From: Iris pallida
Taxonomy: Eukaryota; Streptophyta; Magnoliopsida; Asparagales; Iridaceae
Direction: 5' to 3'
DNA length: 64,000 nt
Assembly (NCBI GenBank): GCA_029216955.1
Contig: JANAVB010042332.1
Location: 42,501 to 106,500 of the forward strand
Below, in pieces: positions 24,205 to 33,698 of the stretch. The notes beneath the pieces are model-generated. The model had not been told where the DNA came from. It did no database searches and worked only from the letters and a program-made list of their open reading frames with translations. Position numbers and translations under genes: made by a program. How positions within the stretch are numbered: position 1 is the first letter of the stretch; the number at the start of each line of letters is the position of its first letter.

Positions 24205-27200
24205 TGTCACGCTCCAGAACCAGAATACTGGAGAGCGGGGGAATGACTCAGCCAGCTACATATTACGGGTAGATGAATACCGTATAATACGATCAATGCT
24301 GTCTAACCAGACGAGGGGGTGCATACTACATAAAGGTCTTACTATGGTCATTTCACATCTATTGTCTCAATCCTTCAAGCAAGAAACAGTAATAGAGAAC
24401 ATGCAAGATAAAGCAGTAAGGCGTCCCAAACGCTAAGTCAAAATGTTCTTGAGATCTGGCTTTACAAAACATAGCCAGATGGTATAGCAAGTATACACAA
24501 TTGTTATCAGCTGCAGTCTGACTTAATTACAATCATGTAAAAGTAAGTACAAGATAATCCGACTAACATATCGGTGCCAAACGGCTAAGTATAAAGGTAA
24601 ATAACAAAACGAGCAGTGAAGTAAGGAACCCACTCGAGTCCTCCTGCAATCATTCTTCAAGTGTTGACCATCCTGGAGGTAGAAGTACGCTGGATCCTCG
24701 GGAACCGGCTCTAAATCTGGCCATGCAAAACCAAAGAGGTTAGACCTCTAATAGCAAGTACCACAAGGAAGGACGATATAAAGGATTAAACCAGTAAGTA
24801 AAAGAATATAATGATAATAGATCTCTGCTTTCCACTAGGATTCACATCACATCACGACACTTCGAACCAACCTCCCAACCAAACAAGGACAGAAGTTGGC
24901 CCGTCATGTCCTGACATTCTGATCATCCCAGTTAGGTAACAGAGTAGTGTAGTACACAAACAAATCATCTTCAACGGCCAATCAACTACTACGGCTTACT
25001 AATGTGAGTTCCAAGTTATCCTGGAATTATGCAATTAGGGATTCCTTAGTTCTTACTATGTGCGAGCAAGGCTAGTCTATCCCAGTTAACCATGTACGCC
25101 ATGCATGAATTAGACGAGTCCTAGCAGGACGCCCGTCAATATACAATATACAATAATAATAAAAGCAGATACTGCTCCCTGTCCGTGTGGCAGGTTTACA
25201 GTATCTGTGGGAACCAGCCGGCCCGTCGAGTACTAATCGTCCCAAGGGGGCCGCCATGTAAGAACTCGGGAATCCGTTCTCTCCATGACATCATTATTTT
25301 ATTTAACTTAATAGTCCCTACGTTGAGCAAAATTCCATGTCGTGGATCATGGTCATTCAGATGAGTACTTTCGTACGGGGTACGATATGCACAACTCTAC
25401 AACTATACCAGTGCGGCTAGGTTGCAGGTCTTACATAGCGTAATGCAACAATCAAATCTAACCACAGTAATCATGCCTTGACCATAAAGTACACATGCTT
25501 CTTTTGTAGAAAATAAATAAATAAATAATTAAATAAATAGATTGAAGCCTGCATGTGCATGTATGTCAATATTCGGGATCAGCCAGTCGATTTGCAATAG
25601 TTCATAACATGAACGTGTCTCATTCATTCGGTTCAATAAGACGACTAGCCAGTCTCTTAGTTCCAACTAGGAACGCATGATCAATTATTAGTCAATATCA
25701 CAATCATTATCGATGGTGGCAAGGCATAAAAATCAATTAGTATTACATGGAGTCGAGCCTATAACTCCTCAGAGTTAAGTTCTAGTCATACATGGTATCC
25801 ATGGATCAATCAAGACACATGACACATTCCACATAACAATTTGTATTAACAATATTAACATATCATGATTTATCAAGTTCATACAAAAAGGCGTAAGGAT
25901 TTAATAGAGGAATTATTATGCCATCATTAAATGATTAAGTTATAGAACAAATAGTAACACCCAGGTTGGAAAGTCACGCCAACAAGTCTAAGCTAAGGCC
26001 AAAAAGTCACGCCAAGTCTAGTAGGAGTGAGCGTGTAACAGCGTGAGCGTGAAAAAGTACTTCACGCTGGCATGCACAGTATGAGCGTGAAGAGAAATTC
26101 ACGCAGACTCAAGTGAGCGTGAAAAAGTGACAAGAAACCCACGCACGCAAGGATGTACGTGACTAAAAATCCACGCACGCTCATGGATGTGTGTGTGACT
26201 GAAAATACACGCACTCATGGATGTGTGCGTGACTGAAAATACACACACGCTCATGAGAACGTTAGCGTGACTAAAAATACACGCTAACATGTAAGAACAT
26301 GAGCGTGACTCAAAATCCACGCAGACACGTAGAGACGTGTGTGTGACTGAAAATACACGCAGACACGTTCAGACGTGTGAGTGTGGCTAAAATACACGCA
26401 CGCACAGAGTGAGCGTGACTAAAATACACGCACGCACACAAAGTGTGAACGTAACTCAAAAGTCACGCAGACACGCACAGTGTGAACGTAACTCAAAAGT
26501 TACGCACGCATGTAAAGACATGAGCGTGACTAAAAATACACGCAAACACGTAAAGACGTGTGCGTGACTGAGCTGATGTTTTACGCGAGCACGTAAGAAC
26601 GTGTGCGTACAACATTCCCCGAACTCCTAGTCCTATGGAGCCTTCGCTCCAGTGCCAAAATACACGCTAAGGTGGTGGACCAAAACCCATGAACAGCCGA
26701 AATACACAAACTTAGATCTAGGGAAATTAAGCCACAGAAACCAAAAATGCCAAGAACCAAACTCTCTCAGGATCATGAGAGAAAGAGAAATGAACCATAA
26801 AATGGGTGATTGAGAAGCAAGTTTGCACTTGCCTTCTCCTGCTGCTGGTAGGTGGTGGGGAGTAATGAGAGGAAGAAGAAGAAGTAATGGTGAGAATGAA
26901 GTAATGAGGAGAGAGAAAGAGATGGAAGCTTTAAATAGGAAGGGTGGTGGTAGGTGGTAGGTGGGGTGTTGGGCCGGTTTTAAGGGGATCCAGCAAACCG
27001 AAACCCAATAAGACTAAAGCAGCAAATAAAATGCAGATAATAAAATTGCAGAAATATAATTGCAGAAATAAAATTAACATGAAAAATTTAAAGAGCAGAT
27101 AATTAATTAACATGAAACTAAAGGAATTTGAATACAGAATAATACATGATAAATACTAAATAAATACACATGAGTTGTACATATATAAAAATACGCATTC

Positions 27201-27218
27201 CGGAAACGGGGAGTGACA
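24205..27218 (-). repeat. Gypsy 5' LTR
   Basis: 3014 bp, near-identical to 16008-19013. Inside it on the sense strand follow AGGTTTTAGTGGTGGCCC, the position of the primer-binding site, which does not begin TGG like the standard initiator-Met site. The hairpin minisatellite copy is at 26020-26610. Confidence 0.92.
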
Positions 27219-27223
27219 CTTAT

Positions 27224-27480
27224 GTTACAGTGGCATGACACCACGAAGATGTACCAGGTAGGGTAAAGTCTCGGCTTCGCGAGCCATGTCATAGCGACGT
27301 AACACCGCACGGAAGCGCAAGGCTTCATGTTGGATAGTTTGGCACTACAAAGAGGCTTGTGACCTCATGCTACAGTAGTATGACACTATGATGAGGTACC
27401 CAGGTGGGGTAAAGCCTCGGCTTTAAGCCATGTCATAGCGGCGTAGTACCGCAAAGGAGCGCAATGCTTCATGCCATGAC
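27224..27480 (+). repeat. Copia-2 3' untranslated tandem repeats, right part
   Basis: Continuation of the array interrupted at 16007: units beginning GGCACTACAAAGAGG with GCCTCGGCTTTAAGCC. The segment 27481-27803 is non-coding and ends in a purine-rich stretch (GATATGTGGGAGAT) just before the 3' LTR. Confidence 0.8.
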
Positions 27481-27803
27481 TCTTTATAAAGAACTCACCT
27501 ATAGTGTATGGGCAGAGATATCAGGCCGTCTCTTGAGGGTAAACTTGTGGACGCCCAAAAATTATACACTGAAACCAGGCTGGCACAAGGCCTTTAATGT
27601 GCAGCCAGAAGCACAGTTGATGTCATTATGTGAGTAGGAAGAATTGCAGTTATGGTACAGAATTCAAGGCTTAGTCTATTCTTGTATCATGTTGTTATTT
27701 AACCTATGCGGAAAGATTCAAGTCGCAGCGACATCTCTCTTAATGCATGATGGGCAGTCACTGTGGGGAACGCTCAACCCATATATTGAGATATGTGGGA
27801 GAT

Positions 27804-28641
27804 TGTTGGTGTTTTTGCCTTTGGACTATGAAAGATAGTCCCACATCGGCTACACCAAATGGTGAGTATCTCAATATAATGCATTGCTTGTGTTGAGGTG
27901 TGCACATGAGGTGTAGTGGGGCACAAGTGTGTGCCATGTGGGAGTATTTTCCTAGAAGGAAAAATGATTAATTCCAACAAAGAAGTAAGTTGATTTTTGT
28001 TGTGCGGACACGGACTCGGACACGGACTCCATGATGTCTCGTGCATGTACGGGAGTGTTCGGGGGATAGGCGTGGACTGTCACAGTTCTATGCTGATTGT
28101 GGGATGATCTAAAATATCAAACTCTATTTTTGAGTATTGATATTTTAGTCTCACATCGGATAGGAGAAGAGGTGAAGTCTCACTCCACTCTATAAATAGA
28201 GTCCCTTGGCCTCCTTTGAAAGATGCACCAAGAAGAGAGTTAAGGGAGTCCGTAAAGTCCAGGAAGCTCGTTCAAGTCTCAAATTTTTACTTGCGAGCGT
28301 TCCAGAAGTTCTTTGTGAACTTGCTGGTTCCTGGAAGCAGATCGTGGTGGGACGAATCTTGCATTGAGCAACGGTGATCTTAATCACCCCAGCAAGAACC
28401 TTTCCTCTTCTTCTTTCTTCTTTCTTCTCCTTCATCTGAGTTGTAACTCAGTTCTGCCTGTCAGCAACTGCGATTGCGAGGAAGAATGTGAGATTTATTT
28501 TCTGATTATTGTTGCTTTTGTAATCAGATTCATATTATAGTGTTCCTCTTGGATCTCGAGAATTATCAGAAGGTGAACATTTGTTGAACCTCTGATCTCG
28601 ACATAGAGTCTATCATCTTTGGTCAAGTCCCGAGACTAACA
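27804..28641 (+). repeat. Copia-2 3' LTR
   Basis: 838 bp matching 10753-11584 with few differences; TATAAATA at 28191. The junction ACTAACA|GTTGT defines the end together with the left junction. Confidence 0.92.
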
Positions 28642-28876
28642 GTTGTCAAATTCTATACTCCTGTTAACACGATTAATTAAAAGTTTTCAGAGCTACAATT
28701 TCCAGAGTACTACTAATAACGTCCACAAATAGTGTCATTGTTCAATTGCAGCAAGGATATTTATAAACATTCAGAGACACTTTGCGAGGGCCTTTGTCAT
28801 CTAATCATGTAATTATTAACAGTTAGCCAAACAAATTAATGGTAATTAATTATTTTGATGACAATATATAAAACAG

Positions 28877-30105
28877 GAGAGTGGTGGAGTGCAGATCCAA
28901 TTAATGTAGTCAGAGAGGCAACCAAGACAGGGGCTGCTCCTAACATCTCCAATGCACTCACAATCAATGGCCAGCCTGGGGATCTCATCGACTGCTCCCC
29001 TATGGTCCATGGTAAACCGGCATTTTCAGGCACAACTATTTTCCCGGTGGCTTCCGGCGAGACCAACCTCTTCCGCTTCATCAACGCTGCGCTCAACACC
29101 CAGCTCTTCGTCTCCATAGCCGGCCACACCATGACCGTCGTCAGCGCTGATGCGTCCTACACCAAGCCGTTCGCCACCTCCGTGATCATGCTAGGCCCCG
29201 GCCAGACCACCGACGTCCTCGTCGCAACCAACCAGCCCCCGGGCCGATTCTACATTGCTGCCCGGGCCTACGCCAGCGCTCAGGGTGTCACCGTCGACAA
29301 CACGACAACAACAGCCATCCTCAAGTACAAGTCGGTCGACTGCTCTTCGGCTCCTCCTCCGCTCCTGCCCGTTCTGCCAGCCTACAATGACACGGCTACC
29401 GTCACCTCGTTCGTTGCCGCTTTCAGGAGTGCGTCCGCCGTAAAGCTCCCCGGACCCGTCGACGAGAACCTCTTCTTCACTGTCGGCATAGGCCTCTTCA
29501 ACTGCCCCAAAAGGAACAACTGTCAGGGACCTAACGGTACGCGGTTCACCGCCAGCATGAACAACGTCTCCTTTCAGCTGCCGTCCACGTACTCCATACT
29601 CCAGGCTCACCAGCTTGGCGTGCCCGGGGTGTTCACCTCCGACTTCCCCGCATTCCCGCCACTCAAGTTCGACTACACCGGAAACAACATAAGCCGAGCA
29701 CTGTGGCAGCCGGTGCCAGGGACCAAAGTATACCGGCTCAAGTACGGCACTGTGGTCCAGCTGGTGCTGCAGGGGACTAACATAGTTTCGGGCGAGAACC
29801 ATCCGATCCACCTTCACGGTTATGACTTCTACGTCCTTGCGATGGGCTTCGGCAACTTCGACGCAGCTAAAGACACCCCCAAGTTCAATCTTGTGGACCC
29901 GCCGTTGCGGAACACTATCGGGGTGCCGGTGAACGGATGGGCTGTGATCCGGTTCGTGGCGGACAATCCGGGAGCATGGTTCATGCACTGCCATCTCGAC
30001 GTGCACATCACCTGGGGGCTGGCAATGGTTTTCCTGGTGGAGAATGGCGTCGGCGAGTCGCAGACTTTGGAACCCCCTCCAGCTGATCTTCCAGCGTGCT
30101 ACTAG
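28877..30105 (+). CDS. Laccase, C-terminal two-thirds (last exon or exons)
   Basis: A plant laccase (multicopper oxidase that oxidises monolignols and phenolics in the cell wall, reducing O2 to water). The coding part starts at a good splice acceptor (AAAACAG|GAGAGTGG) and continues the conserved GEWW motif. It then runs without intron for 409 codons to TAG at 30103-30105. It includes the second cupredoxin domain and the third domain with copper ligands HPIHLHG near 29803 and [12 protein letters not shown] near 29989, plus several NxT/S sites expected of a secreted protein. The first cupredoxin domain (HWHG and HAH ligands) and the signal peptide are not in the window; they would lie upstream of at least the Copia-2 insertion if the gene is whole. 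The exon is very GC-rich, unlike its surroundings. Family call is secure; whether it is a functional gene with a giant intron or a 3' fragment is open. Confidence 0.9.
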
Positions 30106-30490
30106 AACAGGAAAATTGAAACATTGGTCGTCATCACCATGTCCATTGCTTCCTGTATTAAGAAGAAAAATTCATCTAAAAATATTTTAGGACCGCTTGA
30201 CATAAAATTAATAAATTCATGCGACCGGTACATGTATGTTGTCTTCTCGCTTTACATGATCACTTTCAGTTGATTGCAGTCTTCAAGGCCGAACTTGAGA
30301 AGAACATTCACATTCATTCATCTGTGCATTGTGAATGCAATCTGAATGTTAAGGCTGTCCAGTAAGGAAGACCATAAAAGAAATGGGAAATTTTGTAGGC
30401 CAGCCTCCACTTCATGGCGCTTTGGTGGAGAACCCTCTCCAAATTTATAATTTCTTTGGAATCCTTGGTTTCAAATAAGGGGTTTTTTTT

Positions 30491-30895
30491 AAGAGATAAT
30501 TGTGTTACATACTCCTAAACCAACTAGCACATTTTGGCCCAAAGGTCACAATTCCTATTCGAAGATACATTTTCCTATTCGAAGATGCATCGCATATGCA
30601 CTAACATTAATTCTCCACTAAAAAATTAATTTTAAAGAGAGAAATGTATTATAGACTCCTAACCCAAAGGCCCCACACATTTTGGCCCAAAGGTCACATT
30701 CCTGTCTGAAGATACATCGTATCGCATCTACATTGACATTAATTTTTCACTAGAAGATTGTTCTTAAAGAGATAATTATACTACAGACTCCTAACCCAAA
30801 GGCCCCACACATTTTGGCTCAAAGGACACATTCCTGACCGAAAATACATCGCATGTGCACTCACACTAATTCCCCACTAGAAAATTATACCTGCA
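30491..30895. repeat. About 130-bp tandem repeat downstream of the laccase
   Basis: Three units starting near 30491, 30635 and 30766, each with GACTCCTAACCCAAAGGCCC-like sequence, CACATTTTGG and GAAGATACATCG. Unit 1 also holds an internal 20-bp duplication (TTCCTATTCGAAGAT twice). Non-coding. 30106-30490 holds the laccase 3' untranslated region and nothing else I recognise. Confidence 0.85.
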
Positions 30896-30969
30896 TCGCA
30901 TCAAAACTGCAAACGTTAATTCCTCACTATAAATTAATATGCTTCCTCCGTTGCTGTAACTAGCAACCT

Positions 30970-30971
<2 letters not shown>

Positions 30972-31053
<82 letters not shown>

Positions 31054-31357
31054 CCAAAAACCCCCCTCACTCTAATTCGTAATATTAATGTTAATATTAA
31101 TGTTAATATTAATATTAATGTTAATGTTAATATTATTTTTTTTATATTAATGTTAATGTTAATATTAATGTTAATGTTAATTTTAATGTTAATATTAATT
31201 TTAATGTTAATATTAATGTAAATTTTAGTATTTAATGTTAATATTAACATTAATATTAACATTAACATTAATATTAACATTAATATTAACATTAAATTAC
31301 GAATTAGAGTGAGAGGGATTTTTGGGGGGGTTTCTAAGGGGGGCTTTTGATCCGCTT

Positions 31358-31410
<53 letters not shown>
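30972..31410. mobile_element. Foldback element embedded in (TA)n, Micron-like
   Basis: Between two long (AT)n tracts (about 30972-31050 and 31360-31412) lies a 300-bp inverted repeat. The left arm, CCCCAAAAACCCCCCTCAC and TCTAATTCGTAAT (31052-31083), is answered by ATTACGAATTAGAGTGAG and GGGATTTTTGGGGGGG at about 31297-31333. The interior is a degenerate TTAATGTTAATA / TATTAACATTAA palindrome. Placement exactly inside a (TA)n tract resembles the microsatellite-targeting Micron elements described from rice; that affiliation is inference. Confidence 0.6.
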
Positions 31411-31412
<2 letters not shown>

Positions 31413-31417
<5 letters not shown>

Positions 31418-31934
31418 TAGTAGGAGGAGGGGTCCTCATGAGGGAGGTACAGGGGTTCGACACCCCCCCCACCCAATGCTTGTATAAACTAATGTCAAAT
31501 TTAATGCAGGGGTTTGTTTGGAATTTGAATGCTAGAATATTAAAAATAAGTGCAGGATGACATCTTAGGAGTCTCAATAACAACTCTATAATTTTTTCGA
31601 AGCGGGCACAAAGTCCCTACTCCCTACGAGTAAATAGAACCATAACCATGCCATTGGGGACTCAAACACCCGACCTCCGAGGCCGCAATGCCTCCCCTCT
31701 ACTACTAGGGTAGAGGGTCACTAGCAAAGATTTAGGGTTTGTCAAACAACCTCAGAAGCGTCCCACCCAAACAAAGGGCTGCGAACTATCCTCTAATGTT
31801 TGAGGGGTCTCTCAAGAAAGAGATCTCCACCGTTTGTCACGCTCTGATTTTGAGGGTTATAAATTCATCCACCGGACTCTGTTGCCTGACTCCTTAGAAT
31901 TTGAAGATACAGTAGTACGAGAGCCTATAGAACT
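31413..31934. other. Intergenic segment with no recognised gene
   Basis: Contains a C-run, an AT-rich stretch and a segment with CCGACCTCCGAGGCCGCAATG (about 31670) reminiscent of short interspersed repeats, but I cannot assign it. It ends where a gypsy LTR fragment begins at 31935. Confidence 0.4.
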
Positions 31935-32375
31935 GTCACGTCCCAGAACCAGAATACTGGTAAGTAGGGACGGACCAGGCCAGCTACATATTTCAAAGTA
32001 CTCCAATACCCAAAATAATTATATATAAGCTGTATAGACATGGGAGTTACTATTACAATCCAACAGTCAATCCGAGATCAAGCAATCCTAGGTATCTCAA
32101 TCACAGGCAAAAATACAAGGTACAAAAAGTATGATCATCAGATATAAAAATACTAAAGCATCCCAAACTATATATATGTTGATGATCATGAAGCTAGTAA
32201 TACAAAGTGAAGAACTAGCAAGAGTAGTAGTCATACATGATAAGCTCTAGCTATAGTCTAGAATATGCAAATCATGTTTAGACCCGTAGGCTAAATGTCA
32301 AGATCCAAAATACGAGCTAAACACGTGCTCCAAGACTAAACGCCACAAAAGAATAATGTACATAACAAGTAGGAG
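31935..32375 (-). repeat. Gypsy LTR fragment, left part (split by CACTA)
   Basis: Starts TGTCACGTCCCAGAACCAGAATACTGG, closely matching the start of the gypsy LTRs at 1882, 16008 and 24205. It is interrupted at 32375 by the CACTA insertion (target GAG at 32373-32375) and resumes at 49634. Confidence 0.85.
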
Positions 32376-32399
32376 CACTACAACAAAAAACCCATTTAA

Positions 32400-32800
32400 C
32401 AACGTTGGATCAACGTTGTTAATATACTTTTACAATGTTTTCAAAAACGTTGTAGTTCAAGGAGTTGTAAAAGGTTTGAGATGTTTTTACAACGTTAGCC
32501 TACCGTTGCACAACACGTTGTAAATATATATTTTTGACGGTGTTTTATCATTTTAACAATGATCTAAATACGTTGTAAATATAACCTTTAACAATGATTT
32601 TAATGTGTTGTCATTACAACTTTAACTATGTTTTATAGATATTGCAAAGACCCATTTACATTGTTGTAAAATGTATTTCATATGTTGTCATTATGTTCAA
32701 CGATAACTATAAATTATACGTTGTAATTGTTGATATTAGCAATAATGCACAAACGTTGTGAAACAACCATTTACAACTAGGATTCAATGTTGTTGAAAGT
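32400..32800. repeat. CACTA subterminal repeats, left end
   Basis: About a dozen copies of AACGTTGT / ACAACGTT or near variants in both orientations, spaced 20-40 bp apart. In En/Spm such repeats bind the TNPA-type protein. The equivalent right-end cluster is at 49410-49600. An (AT)n tract follows at 32825-32880. Confidence 0.85.
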
Positions 32801-32819
32801 ATATTTTTGTTTAAAAAAA

Positions 32820-32881
<62 letters not shown>

Positions 32882-33429
32882 CCAAAATGTCAAGACATTA
32901 CATTGTATAAATTGACTAGCTACAAGTTACAATACCTTCAAAAAAAAGGAAGAAGAAACAAAAAGGCTACATTAGTTCACCAAAAGTCATACAGCAAGCA
33001 AGCACTAACAATCGCAGACATCAAACATCTCCTCCAGACCATCAGAGACATCCCTGGAAGTGAGGCGGTCGACCTCTTTGAACCATAAACAGTGAAAAGA
33101 TTGGTAATGGAAATATGTTCTCTGATGATCAACACCCTTCAGAACATAATAATAGTTTTTCTCATGAGAAAAAAAATTGTACCAATAAAACAACTCTTAC
33201 AAGTGGGCTGTAGAAAAATGGACACATTTACATTTTTAAACATGTCAACTTGAATATGTTAACTACTTTAGAACTTTTAGAATCTATACAATTAGGAACT
33301 TGATTCCCCCTCCCCCTTCTTTACACTTGAAAAGAAGAAGACATCGGAAATACAATGCTGAGTATAAAGAAGAAGGAATTTCCATCTCACCTCCTTTAGC
33401 TTCCCATCTCACCTCCTTTAGCTTCCCAT

Positions 33430-33670
33430 CAACCTTCCTGTGACTGTGCCAGTAGCCAAATCGCATCCTTCATGTTGAGTATTCCTTCCTCTTTAAAATT
33501 GGTGGGATTCTTGGGCAACCTCCTCTTCCTCAGTGTCTCCGTGCGCAATACATACATCGTCCTAGCACCTTCTTCTGCCATCTTGGCCTCCTTCTGAAGA
33601 TTGGTGTTGCACTCACTTCATAAACCTTCCAAGACATCAAGTTCTGACAGTTTGGTTTGCTTCTGTTGCA
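33430..33670 (-). other. Unassigned coding-like stretch downstream of the SCPL pseudogene
   Basis: On the minus strand a Lys/Glu-rich reading with NLQKEAKMAEEGARTMYVL and NFKEEGILNMKDAIWLL is preceded by a stop. Composition suggests an eroded exon, but I do not recognise the family. The rest of 32885-33430 shows no gene. Confidence 0.25.
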
Positions 33671-33698
33671 AGATCAGGTTTGAGATCAAATTGGTCAT

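Larger units (their letters stand above)
16008..27218 (-). mobile_element. Full-length Ty3/gypsy retrotransposon nested in Copia-2
   Basis: 11,211 bp, bounded by LTRs of about 3.0 kb that start TGTCACGC and end GGGGAGTGACA (plus-strand reading). It is flanked by a perfect 5-bp duplication CTTAT at 16003-16007 and 27219-27223. Coding is on the minus strand, so 24205-27218 is the 5' LTR. Domain order protease-RT-RNase H-integrase, a chromodomain-like C-terminus and very long LTRs fit a chromovirus of the Tekay/Del type. The two LTRs look almost identical by eye over 3 kb, indicating a recent insertion, yet the coding region has several stops. Confidence 0.93.
10753..28641 (+). mobile_element. 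Copia-2: Ty1/copia retrotransposon split by a nested gypsy element
   Basis: LTRs at 10753-11584 and 27804-28641 start TGTTGGTG and end GACTAACA. The flanking 5-bp duplication GTTGT at 10748-10752 and 28642-28646 is perfect. The polyprotein lies at 11608-15527. The 3' untranslated repeat region is interrupted at 16008 by the gypsy element and resumes at 27219. Its own length without the insert is about 6.7 kb. The internal region is closely related to Copia-1, while the LTRs share only blocks. Confidence 0.93.

Noticed and set aside
29191..30006. Long minus-strand frame of 271 codons opposite the laccase
   Set aside because: It is the antisense shadow of the GC-rich laccase exon and has no recognisable domains.
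30866..31292. Tyr/Ile repeat frames
   Set aside because: Simple translations of (AT)n and TTAATG repeats.
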